Assembly: GCA_032160705.1 (NCBI GenBank)
Contig: JAVHVE010000037.1
Coordinates: 1 to 64,000, forward strand
Source of the DNA: QHXM01 sp032160705
Lineage (GTDB): Bacteria > Acidobacteriota > Blastocatellia > Pyrinomonadales > Pyrinomonadaceae
DNA length: 64,000 nucleotides
Reading direction: 5' to 3'
The notes beneath the pieces were generated by a model. The model made no database searches. It saw only the letters and a list, made by a program, of their open reading frames with translations, and was not told the origin of the DNA. Made by a program: the position numbers and the translations under genes. Shown here one piece after another: positions 1-7,517 of this stretch (positions within the stretch are counted from its first letter, which is position 1; each line of letters begins with the position of its first letter).

Positions 1-2327
1 AGCCGCGGCGCATTGGCGTTGAGCTCGCGCCACAAGTGTATTCCTCGATTAAAAGTGTAGTTCGTTTCAAAAACCAGGCCGTGGCCCAGGTCTCGTTCCA
101 TGCCGACGTTGGCCTGATAACTCTCCGGGATACGCAACGCCGGATCGAGGCGGCGGGAGAAGCCGCTGTTGAGAACGCCAAAGTTTTTCACGAGCGGAGA
201 ATCCACAGTCAACGTTTGCGGAAAGCGAAGATTCGCGGCAATGAACGCGCGGCGGAAATCGGCGCTGCCGAGTTGACCGGTCGCGGGATCAATTAGCGAG
301 TTCGTGTCGAAGAAGAGCTGGCGCGCGCCGAGCGTGAAGTCGTCGATGGTGCGCAGCAGCGCGCGATTGTAAAAAAGTCCGGCGCCAAGTCTGATTACAG
401 TCTTGCCGTCCTTGAAAGGATCGTAAGCAACCGAAACGCGCGGTCCCCAATTATTCCGGTCCTTGATGATGTTTTCGTTCTCATAACGCAGGCCATAACT
501 GAAAACCAGGTTCGGGCGCAGCCGCCACTCGTCCTGTATGAAAAACCCCATGTAAGTGTTCGTCTGGGTTGACTCTGACTGAAAATTTTGTCGGAAGCGG
601 CTGGGGGCGTTCAGGAGAAAATCGCCCACACTGGAAAAACTAAACGTGCCGGAGATATCCGAAAGGTCGATAAAGGTGGAGCGAATGTACTGCACGTCGG
701 CGCCGAATTTCAGCGAATGATCGCCGTGCACCAACGAAAGTATGTCCTGAACCTGCGCCCGCGATTCGCGGCGATCGGTCGCGCCCGAAGTTGACGAACC
801 GGCGATCAACGTGCCCGAGCGTTGATCGGGATCAGATGAAGGCAGCGGGTCGTCGAGCGTAATCAGCACCACCGGTCTCCGTCCGCCGCTTGCCGACACT
901 GCCGGCGTCAGACGCGAAAACTGAACGCGCATTTGATTCACCAGCGTCGGTGAAAATACGTAGTTGTCGGTATATGAAAGCGCGTCGGTGTTTCGCGTTT
1001 TACCGAGCAGCGCTTCCGCGAGACGATTGCCGCCGCCAAACTGTCGCAGGTTATTTTGCCGACCCATCTGGTAAAGCACCGAGCCATTGTGCAGATCGCT
1101 GAACTTGTGATCTATGCGCGTCGTGAAAGTGTGATTGGTGGAAGGCGTGCTGAGGCCTTCAAAAAATGGAGCGATCTCTGCCGCCGCAACTCCTGTCGAA
1201 GTGTCTTCAAGTCGTCGCCTGTCGAGCGCGGTTGGCGCAGGAATGGGGAAGAGCGGGTTCTGTAGGACGGGAACAAGCGTGTCTACGGTCGCCGAGTCGA
1301 GAATCGTATCGTATTCATAAGAGGTAAAGAAGAAGGTGCGTTTCCGTCCATCGTACAACGGAAGCCTGACCGGGCCGCTCAGGGTAAAGCCCGGATCGTG
1401 TTCTTCGAGGGGGAGGCGCGGCAGTCCGAGAGCTTTGTTTCTGGGCGTGTTGGCGTTGAGGATGTCGTTCCGAAAGAAGTAGAAGAGGCGTCCGCGATAA
1501 TTGTTTGAGCCACCGCGCGTGCGGATGTTGATGCGCCCGCCGCTGGCTCGACCGTACTCCGCCGAAAATTGGTTCGTAATAATCTGCACTTCCTGCACGG
1601 CTTCAATCGAAGGCTGAAAGCGCTCGCGCGCGGCGCGGTCGTCGTTGTTGTCCAGGCCGTCAATCGTGATGTTGTTCGAGTAGGCAGGGCCGCCCGCGAG
1701 AGCAAACGTCCCGGCTTCTTCGGGCGTCGTGGCGTTACTGGTGTTGCGGTCTTCGGCCAGATCGCGCGTCGAGAGCGGCTCTTCGGTGACACCGCCGAGC
1801 GTGAAGATGAGATCGAGCGGCGAGCGCGTGGAATTGGGCAAGTCTTCCACTTCTTCCGTCGTCACCGTCCCGCCGACGACCGTGCGCGTTGTATCAACCG
1901 CAGGCGCTTCCGCCTCGTTGACGACGATCTGCTCGGCTGTCACGTCGGCAGGCCGCAGGGTAAAGTCCAGTTGGACATTCTGTCCCGCGACTGTCGCCAG
2001 ATTCGTTTTCTCTTCCGTGGCAAAGCCCGCCACCTCCACGCGCACGGTGTACTCGCCCGGCTCAAGCTCTATGATCCGGTAGCGCCCATCGTCGTTGGCA
2101 TCAACGCTGCGCTCGGCATTGGTTTTGACGAGGATGGCCGTCACCGTCGCGCCCGGAATGATCGCGCCGTTCTGGTCTGTGACGCGCCCGGTGATGGTCA
2201 CGTCGTCCAGGTCTTGAGCATACGTCGCAGACGGCATGAGCAGCGTCGCCGCCATGGCGACGAATGCCAGCGACAAAACCGAGAGACGCGCTCCCATTAC
2301 ACGAAGGTGCGAGGGCTTGCGATTCAT
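1..2327 (-). CDS. TonB-dependent receptor, Oar-like (partial, C-terminus outside window)
   Basis: The frame is open from an ATG at 2327 to the window edge (about 775 codons) without a stop, so the end of the barrel is missing. Residues 1-38 form a signal peptide ending near 'SATYAQ'. A carboxypeptidase-regulatory-like domain follows ('ITGRVTDQNGAIIPGATV', about 44-125), then a plug-like region ('ITIDGLDNND', 'EYGRASGGRINIRT') and a long beta-barrel-like stretch rich in aromatic residues ('GFFIQDEWRLRPNL'). This is the layout of outer-membrane Oar/TonB receptors that Acidobacteriota carry in many copies. The substrate cannot be read from the sequence. The ribosome site is weak. It runs the same way as hspR upstream, 164 bp away. 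Confidence 0.88.
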   Translation of the reverse strand, partial: MNRKPSHLRVMGARLSVLSLAFVAMAATLLMPSATYAQDLDDVTITGRVTDQNGAIIPGATVTAILVKTNAERSVDANDDGRYRIIELEPGEYTVRVEVAGFATEEKTNLATVAGQNVQLDFTLRPADVTAEQIVVNEAEAPAVDTTRTVVGGTVTTEEVEDLPNSTRSPLDLIFTLGGVTEEPLSTRDLAEDRNTSNATTPEEAGTFALAGGPAYSNNITIDGLDNNDDRAARERFQPSIEAVQEVQIITNQFSAEYGRASGGRINIRTRGGSNNYRGRLFYFFRNDILNANTPRNKALGLPRLPLEEHDPGFTLSGPVRLPLYDGRKRTFFFTSYEYDTILDSATVDTLVPVLQNPLFPIPAPTALDRRRLEDTSTGVAAAEIAPFFEGLSTPSTNHTFTTRIDHKFSDLHNGSVLYQMGRQNNLRQFGGGNRLAEALLGKTRNTDALSYTDNYVFSPTLVNQMRVQFSRLTPAVSASGGRRPVVLITLDDPLPSSDPDQRSGTLIAGSSTSGATDRRESRAQVQDILSLVHGDHSLKFGADVQYIRSTFIDLSDISGTFSFSSVGDFLLNAPSRFRQNFQSESTQTNTYMGFFIQDEWRLRPNLVFSYGLRYENENIIKDRNNWGPRVSVAYDPFKDGKTVIRLGAGLFYNRALLRTIDDFTLGARQLFFDTNSLIDPATGQLGSADFRRAFIAANLRFPQTLTVDSPLVKNFGVLNSGFSRRLDPALRIPESYQANVGMERDLGHGLVFETNYTFNRGIHLWRELNANAPR

Positions 2328-2491
2328 AAAAATTTATCTCAGAACTTGGTAACGTTTAGCGGGAGACCGGGAAACCGTCACAATCCTTGCCAGTTCAAAA
2401 CCGGAGTTTGAATGAACGATTGTAACGGAGACAGCGGGCGAACTTTAGCATCCTGCGCGGATTGGGCACAAGGCGGGTCAGAGCAGGGAAT

Positions 2492-2899
2492 TTACCTGCG
2501 TGAAACCGAGCGACGGCGCAGACGAAGCGCGGCAGCATGTGAAGCCGGAATGAGCGCGCCAGCTTCGGGCGGCGGCGGCGCATCCGTAAAATTCGCGAAC
2601 TCCTGAGTGTGCGTTTGCAGGTATTCAAAGAAACGCTCGAACTCGCGATGCATCGCATCCATCTTCTCGCGCATATTGAGGATGATCTCAACGCCCGCCA
2701 GGTTCACGCCCAGATCGCGCGTCAAAGATAGGATGACTTCGAGACGTTCAAGATCGGTGTCCGTGTAAAGCCGCGTGTTCCCTTCCGAGCGCGAAGGCTT
2801 CAACAATCCCTCACGCTCGTAGAGACGAAGAGTCTGTGGGTGAATCTCATATTGATCCGCCACCGCGCTGATCGTGTATGTGCGAGCTTTACGTTTCAT
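2492..2899 (-). CDS. hspR: MerR-family heat-shock repressor HspR
   Basis: A 135-aa protein with an N-terminal MerR winged-helix domain: 'YTISAVADQYEIHPQTLRLY' then 'EREGLL', 'NTRLYTDTDLERL' and a dimerisation helix near 60-95. The motif HPQTLRxYExxGL is characteristic of HspR, the repressor that binds HAIR inverted repeats ahead of dnaK operons in actinobacteria, Helicobacter and others. It is the third gene of dnaK-dnaJ-hspR, the usual place for hspR, so autoregulation of the operon with DnaK as co-repressor is likely by analogy. The basic 'LRLRRRSVSRR' tail is unusual. The start abuts a heptad-repeat hairpin and its ribosome site is poor. Confidence 0.88.
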   Translation of the reverse strand: MKRKARTYTISAVADQYEIHPQTLRLYEREGLLKPSRSEGNTRLYTDTDLERLEVILSLTRDLGVNLAGVEIILNMREKMDAMHREFERFFEYLQTHTQEFANFTDAPPPPEAGALIPASHAAALRLRRRSVSRR

Positions 2900-2905
2900 A
2901 CGAAA

Positions 2906-3003
2906 AGCAGAATTCAGGAGTCAGAATCCAGAAGCCAGAATGATAAGGCTGAGAACCGCTTTTGTTTTTATTCTGTCTCCTGACTTCTGTGTTCTGTCTC
3001 CTG
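2906..3003. repeat. Heptad-repeat hairpin, CAGAAGA family
   Basis: The left arm (2906-2941) is built on CAGAAGA/CAGGAGT-like heptads and the right arm (2970-3003) is its imperfect reverse complement. It fills the whole dnaJ-hspR gap, beginning 7 bp before hspR's start and ending just before the dnaJ stop. The same family is seen at 41122-41240 and, split, at 58202-59236. Confidence 0.8.
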
Positions 3004-3005
3004 TT

Positions 3006-4181
3006 TTATTCCAGTCCCATCGTCACGCGCGGGTTCTCGGAATTGAGCTGCGCGTAACGTTTCAAGAGTTCTTTGGTCTCTTCCGAAATGACGTTGGGCA
3101 GCGTGACCTGCACTTCGACAAACTGGTCTCCGCGCAGTTGAGGGTTTCTCAAACTCGGCGCGCCGCGTTCGCGTAGTCGAAATTTTTGGCCGGACTGCGT
3201 GCCGGGCGGAATTCTCAGTTGCGCTTTGCCTTCAACTGTCGGGACTTCGATCTTCGCCCCCAACGCCGCTTCCGGCACGGTCAGCGGCACGGTCACGTAG
3301 ATGTTGTCGCCCTTGCGCGTGAAATATTTGTGCCGCCCGACGTTGGTGATGATGTAGAGATCGCCGGGAGGCGCACCCAAGCGCCCGCCTTCGCCTTTGC
3401 CCGCGATCCGCACGCGTGAGCCCGTGTCAACGCCTGCCGGAATCCGTATCTTGACCGTCTCTATTTTCGGCAAAAGACCGCTGCCTTTGCAGAGCGAGCA
3501 GGGCTGACGACGCTTGCCCACGCCCGCGCAATCAGGACACTCCTGCGAGAATTTAAGCCGCCCGCCCGCGCGCTGCACCTGGCCTGAGCCTTTGCATGTC
3601 GAACAGGTAACAACCGGGCCCCCTGTGTCGCCCGCCCCGTTGCAGCGCGTGCACTGTTCAGAACGATTGACGGTGATATTGGTCGTCATGCCTGTGATGG
3701 CTTCCTCAAACGAAAGCGCCAGGGGCATCTCAATGTCCGCGCCGCGCTTCGGTTGAGGGCGCGGCGGCTCGCTCGTCTGTTTTGAAGCTGACCCGCCAAA
3801 GAGGTCTGCGAAAATGTCTCGGAAACTTGAGCCGCTGCCAGTGCTACTGCTGCCCGATGCACCGGCAGCGCCCCAGTCAAAACCCTCAAAGTCGAAGCCT
3901 GGAGTGGCACGGCTTCCAGCGCCGGGTGTCGCGCCGCGCGCTGCGGCTTCGGCCAGATTGTCCGAGTATTGGCCGAAGCGATCATAGACCTTACGCTTCT
4001 TCGCATCGGAGAGCACGTCGTGCGCCTCCGTGATGAGCTTGAAACGATCTTCGGCAGACTTATCGCCCGGATTCACATCCGGGTGGTGCTTGCGCGCAAG
4101 CCTACGATAAGCCTTCTTGATCTCCTCCGGCTTCGCGTCGCGCTTAATGCCCAGAACCTTGTAGTAATCTTCTTTAGCCAT
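3006..4181 (-). CDS. dnaJ: Chaperone protein DnaJ
   Basis: A 391-aa class I Hsp40. The J domain spans residues 1-70 with HPD at 33-35. A Gly/Ser/Phe-rich linker (75-135) follows, then four CxxCxGxG zinc motifs (from C177: CTRCNGAG, CSTCKGSG, CPDCAGVG, CSLCKGSG), and a C-terminal substrate-binding domain. It stimulates DnaK ATPase and presents unfolded clients. I chose the ATG at 4181 ('MAKEDYYKVLG'). A longer in-frame start at 4244 exists, but its 21 extra codons read through a heptad repeat. dnaK lies immediately upstream and hspR downstream. No grpE sits between them, unlike the common dnaK-grpE-dnaJ-hspR order. Confidence 0.96.
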   Translation of the reverse strand: MAKEDYYKVLGIKRDAKPEEIKKAYRRLARKHHPDVNPGDKSAEDRFKLITEAHDVLSDAKKRKVYDRFGQYSDNLAEAAARGATPGAGSRATPGFDFEGFDWGAAGASGSSSTGSGSSFRDIFADLFGGSASKQTSEPPRPQPKRGADIEMPLALSFEEAITGMTTNITVNRSEQCTRCNGAGDTGGPVVTCSTCKGSGQVQRAGGRLKFSQECPDCAGVGKRRQPCSLCKGSGLLPKIETVKIRIPAGVDTGSRVRIAGKGEGGRLGAPPGDLYIITNVGRHKYFTRKGDNIYVTVPLTVPEAALGAKIEVPTVEGKAQLRIPPGTQSGQKFRLRERGAPSLRNPQLRGDQFVEVQVTLPNVISEETKELLKRYAQLNSENPRVTMGLE

Positions 4182-4190
4182 GAAACAGTT

Positions 4191-4265
4191 TGCAGTAGGC
4201 AGTGGGCAGTGGGCAGTAAAAGCGGTTTTGCATTTGCTGCCCACTGCCCACTGCCTACTGCCTAC
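4191..4265. repeat. Heptad-repeat hairpin, GGCAGTG family
   Basis: The left arm is a run of TGCAGTA, GGCAGTG, GGCAGTG, GGCAGTA heptads. The right arm is the reverse complement, separated by a loop of about 20 nt. It occupies the dnaK-dnaJ spacer. A hairpin here could set the dnaK:dnaJ ratio by processing or attenuation (inference). Confidence 0.85.
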
Positions 4266-4270
4266 TTTTC

Positions 4271-6202
4271 TTACTTGTTCTCGTCCACGTCAACATATTC
4301 GGCGTCAATGACGTTGTCGTCGCCGCCGCCGCTCTGCGTGGTTGAGCCGGAGGACGCGCCTGCGGCTGAAGCCTGCTCGTCTGCGCCTGCATCAGTTGGC
4401 GAACTGCTCTGCTGCTGGTAAAGCGCTTCGGCAATCTTATGCGAAGCGGTTTGCAGGGTGTTGAAAGCTTCGTTCATGCGCTCCACGCCGCCTTCTTCGG
4501 TTGCCTTCTTCGCGTCGGCCAGAGCTGTCTCGATTTCCGTGGCAGCCGCAGCATCCACCTTCTCGCGGTTCTCGCTGAAGGTCTTCTCGACCTGATAGGT
4601 CAGAGAATCCAGACGATTGCGCGCTTCGATCTCTTCGCGCTTGCGCTGGTCATCAGCCGAGTGCGATTCGGCATCGCGCATCATCCGGTCAATCTCGTCC
4701 TTTGAGAGACCGCTTGATGCCGTGATCGTAATCTTCTGCTCGCGCCCGGTGCCCATGTCTTTGGCCGAGACGTTGACGATGCCGTTAGCGTCAATGTCGA
4801 AGGTGACTTCAACCTGCGGCATGCCGCGCGGCGCGGGCGGAATCCCGATGAGATGAAACTTACCCAACGTGCGATTATCGCCCGCCATCGGACGCTCGCC
4901 CTGAAGCACGTGGACTTCGACCGACGTTTGATTGTCCGAAGCCGTCGAGAAGACTTCAGACTTTCTCGTTGGGATCGTCGTGTTGCGCTCGATCAGTTTG
5001 GTAAAGACGCCGCCGAGCGTTTCAATGCCTAAGCTCAAAGGCGTCACGTCGAGCAGCAGGATGTCCGTCTTCTCGCCCGAAAGCACGCCCGCCTGCACGG
5101 CAGCGCCGACGGCTACGACTTCATCCGGGTTGACAGACTTGTTCGGCTCTTTCCCGAAAATGCCTTTGACTATCTCCTGAACTTTCGGGATGCGGGTGGA
5201 GCCGCCCACCAGCACAACCTCGTCAACCTTCTTCGCGTCAATCCCGGCATCCTTGATCGCCTGCTCGACAGGGTTTTTAAGCCGCTGCAAGATGGGGTCA
5301 ATCAACTGCTCGAATTTCGCGCGCGTCAATTTCATCACCAGGTGCTTAGGGCCTGACGCGTCCGCCGTGATAAAGGGCAGGTTAATCTCCGTCTCCATCG
5401 CGCTTGATAATTCAATCTTGGCTTTCTCCGCCGCTTCCTTCAGGCGCTGCAAGGCCATCTTGTCGTTCGACAGATCAATGCCCTGATCCTTCTTGAACTC
5501 TTCCGTAATCCACTCCATCAGGCGCTCGTCAATGTCGTCGCCGCCCAGATGCGTGTCGCCATTGGTGGATTTCACTTCGACGACGCCTTCGCCGACTTCC
5601 AGGATAGAGATGTCGAACGTGCCGCCGCCGAAGTCGAAGACGGCGATGGTTTCATCCTTCTTCTTGTCCAGCCCGTAGGCGAGCGCCGCAGCCGTCGGCT
5701 CGTTGACGATACGCATCACTTCCAGACCGGCGATGCGGCCAGCGTCTTTCGTCGCCTGGCGCTGCGCGTCGTTGAAGTAAGCGGGAACGGTGATGACCGC
5801 TTTATCAACCTTCTGGCCGAGATAATCTTCGGCAGACTGCTTCATCTTTTGCAGGATCATCGCCGAAATCTCCGGCGGGCTATGTTCCTTGCCGCCCGCC
5901 ACGATGCGAACGTCGCTGCCAGCAGCCTTCACCTCATACGGCACCTGCTTTTTCTCTTCGCTGACTTCACCGAAGCTACGCCCCATGAAACGTTTGATCG
6001 AATAGACCGTGTTTTCAGGATTGGTCACGGCCTGGCGCTTGGCGACCTGTCCGACGAGACGATTGCCGTCCTTCGTGAAGGCGACGACCGAAGGGGTGGT
6101 TCGCCCGCCTTCGGAGTTGGTGATAACGGTCGGTTCACCGCCTTCCATCACGGCCACAACGGAGTTGGTCGTCCCCAAATCAATTCCAATAATCTTGCTC
6201 AT
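4271..6202 (-). CDS. dnaK: Chaperone protein DnaK (Hsp70)
   Basis: A 643-aa Hsp70 of usual length. The nucleotide-binding domain opens with 'IIGIDLGTTNSVVAVMEGG' and carries the phosphate loop 'FDFGGGTFDIS' near residue 200. The linker 'DILLLDVTPLSLGIETLGG' leads to the substrate-binding domain. The acidic tail ends 'DAEYVDVDENK', close to the consensus EEVD-like end of bacterial DnaK. It binds exposed hydrophobic segments under ATP control in the cytoplasm. A strong ribosome site (GGGAGAAGAGAGCA) precedes the ATG. A consensus sigma70 promoter with a HAIR-like operator lies about 150 bp upstream. It is the first gene of dnaK-dnaJ-hspR. Confidence 0.98.
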   Translation of the reverse strand: MSKIIGIDLGTTNSVVAVMEGGEPTVITNSEGGRTTPSVVAFTKDGNRLVGQVAKRQAVTNPENTVYSIKRFMGRSFGEVSEEKKQVPYEVKAAGSDVRIVAGGKEHSPPEISAMILQKMKQSAEDYLGQKVDKAVITVPAYFNDAQRQATKDAGRIAGLEVMRIVNEPTAAALAYGLDKKKDETIAVFDFGGGTFDISILEVGEGVVEVKSTNGDTHLGGDDIDERLMEWITEEFKKDQGIDLSNDKMALQRLKEAAEKAKIELSSAMETEINLPFITADASGPKHLVMKLTRAKFEQLIDPILQRLKNPVEQAIKDAGIDAKKVDEVVLVGGSTRIPKVQEIVKGIFGKEPNKSVNPDEVVAVGAAVQAGVLSGEKTDILLLDVTPLSLGIETLGGVFTKLIERNTTIPTRKSEVFSTASDNQTSVEVHVLQGERPMAGDNRTLGKFHLIGIPPAPRGMPQVEVTFDIDANGIVNVSAKDMGTGREQKITITASSGLSKDEIDRMMRDAESHSADDQRKREEIEARNRLDSLTYQVEKTFSENREKVDAAAATEIETALADAKKATEEGGVERMNEAFNTLQTASHKIAEALYQQQSSSPTDAGADEQASAAGASSGSTTQSGGGDDNVIDAEYVDVDENK

Positions 6203-6348
6203 TGCTCTCTTCTCCCACTATTGATTGGCCGCCCTCCCCCTCTGGGGAAACGGCCCTTAGACATAGCGCCCGCCGCTTACTTTGACTCGCCGCCGGACAC
6301 TTCTTACCGTCACGGCTTCCACTAGAATTACGGGTTGAACGCCTCGTT

Positions 6349-6377
6349 AATATAATATGTGAGTCCCTCTTTGTCAA
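6349..6377 (-). promoter_or_regulatory. sigma70-type promoter of dnaK-dnaJ-hspR
   Basis: Reading the minus strand, -35 TTGACA (6377-6372), a 17-nt spacer and -10 TATATT (6354-6349) are seen. Transcription would start near 6342, giving a leader of about 140 nt ahead of dnaK. Confidence 0.8.
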
Positions 6378-6378
6378 G
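6358..6378 (-). promoter_or_regulatory. HAIR-like HspR operator
   Basis: Minus strand CTTGACA-N7-ACTCACA. The HAIR consensus is CTTGAGT-N7-ACTCAAG, so each half matches 5 of 7 with exactly the right spacing. It overlaps the -35 box and spacer of the dnaK promoter, and HspR is encoded in the same operon. Confidence 0.7.
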
Positions 6379-6510
6379 TTTTAATTCGGCTGGATCGCTA
6401 GCTTTTGATAGGAGGTTAACTGTTGAAATGTTGCAGGTTAAAGTGAATTCGGCGTGGGCGGGAAGAGTGTTCATCTTCGTGGGAGCGAGATATTTATAGC
6501 TATCAATCTC

Positions 6511-6713
6511 CCGCCGCGCGAGCGGCGTCGTGAATTTAGCCCGGCGTTTCAACGCCGGGAATACCCACCAGCGCCTCATACGTCGCGTCAGCGACGGTTG
6601 AATTGCCACGCAACTAGAGTTCAACCGTCGCTGACGCGACGCACAGGCTCATCCCCATCATGTTCCCGTGCGTTGAAACGCACGGCTAAATTCAGGCAGC
6701 CGCTCGCGCGGCG
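6511..6713. repeat. Composite nested-palindrome element A
   Basis: The element is about 203 bp. Outer arms are GCCGCGCGAGCGGC (6513-6526) and GCCGCTCGCGCGGC (6699-6712). Inside them GAATTTAGCC / GGCTAAATTC flank REP-like hairpins at 6540-6559 and 6667-6684. A 22-bp perfect inverted repeat (6581-6602 with 6620-6641) forms the core. The layout is the same as elements at 16481, 58942 and 63826. No open reading frame. It fills the dnaK promoter to pgsA gap. Confidence 0.8.
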
Positions 6714-6759
6714 CAACGGACGCGCATTCTTCTATTTAACTTGATGTATAGGGCGGCGG

Positions 6760-7419
6760 CTACTCGCCGTTCTGCCGCCGCTCTTCGTTGAGCAGGCGGG
6801 AGGCGAAAAAGATGTAATGGACGCCGGAAAGGACTGTAAAGCCAAAGACGGTTGTGTAGACGGTGGGAAGATACCCGCTCAAGCCGGGAAAGCTCGCGGC
6901 GATGAGAATGGCGGCGATGGCCAGAATCTGCACGGTCGTGTTGATCTTGCCCAGCCAGGAAGGGCGAAAGCGCCGGAATCCGGTCACGATGTTGATGGCC
7001 GCCGCGCCGACGACGATGAAGATGTCGCGGCTGATGACGACCACCGTCACCCAGAAAGGGATGGGGAAGTGGCGCGGCAGCGGATGCGGGGCGATTGCCG
7101 GAACTGAGAGAACAATAAACGAAGTCACGAGCAGGAGCTTGTCGGCAATGGGGTCTAGAATCGTTCCCAGTTGAGAGCCTTGATTCAGACGGCGCGCGAG
7201 CAGTCCGTCGAGGCCGTCCGTAATTCCTGCGAGAACGAAGACGCCGAGCGCCCAGGCGAATTTCCGGGAGAAGAGCAGTGAAACGAACACCGGAATCAGC
7301 GCCATGCGAAACATGGTCAGCAGGTTTGGCACCGTGACGATTCGTGAGGACACGGGTGAGTTTGCGATTTTTGATTTTTGATTTTCGATTGGCGCGGGCT
7401 GAGGTTTTATCTTCGTCAT
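6760..7419 (-). CDS. pgsA: CDP-diacylglycerol-glycerol-3-phosphate 3-phosphatidyltransferase
   Basis: A CDP-alcohol phosphatidyltransferase with the family signature: 'DGLDGLLARR', then G-T-x-L-D-P-x-x-D ('LGTILDPIADK'). Several membrane helices follow to the C-terminus. It makes phosphatidylglycerol phosphate from CDP-diacylglycerol and glycerol-3-phosphate in the inner membrane. The first 25 or so residues ('IENQKSKIANS') are encoded by one arm of a heptad-repeat hairpin, so translation may really begin at the GTG of 'VPNLLTMFRM' near 7332, matching the usual family N-terminus. Other CDP-alcohol transferases are possible, but the sequence fits PgsA best. Confidence 0.88.
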   Translation of the reverse strand: MTKIKPQPAPIENQKSKIANSPVSSRIVTVPNLLTMFRMALIPVFVSLLFSRKFAWALGVFVLAGITDGLDGLLARRLNQGSQLGTILDPIADKLLLVTSFIVLSVPAIAPHPLPRHFPIPFWVTVVVISRDIFIVVGAAAINIVTGFRRFRPSWLGKINTTVQILAIAAILIAASFPGLSGYLPTVYTTVFGFTVLSGVHYIFFASRLLNEERRQNGE

Positions 7420-7457
7420 TTCAAATCTCAGATGACAAAATCGAAAATCAAAAATTA
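7363..7457. repeat. Heptad-repeat hairpin, GATTTTT family
   Basis: The left arm (7363-7390) repeats GATTTTT/GATTTTC. The right arm (7437-7457) is its complement. It overlaps the apparent 5' end of pgsA. A related A/T-rich heptad hairpin is at 57482-57582. Confidence 0.7.
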
Positions 7458-7517
7458 GAATCAGCGGGGTATCAAAAGTCGCGCATTATAGTGACCATCC
7501 AAGGACTAGCGCAAGCT

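Noticed and set aside
4182..4244. Upstream in-frame extension of dnaJ ('MGSKCKTAFTAHCPLPTANC')
   Set aside because: It reads through the GGCAGTG hairpin; ATG 4181 gives the exact DnaJ N-terminus.
4191..4265. CRISPR or tandem-repeat array
   Set aside because: Unit repeats are only 7 nt, without spacers; arms are inverted rather than direct repeats with spacers. No cas genes.
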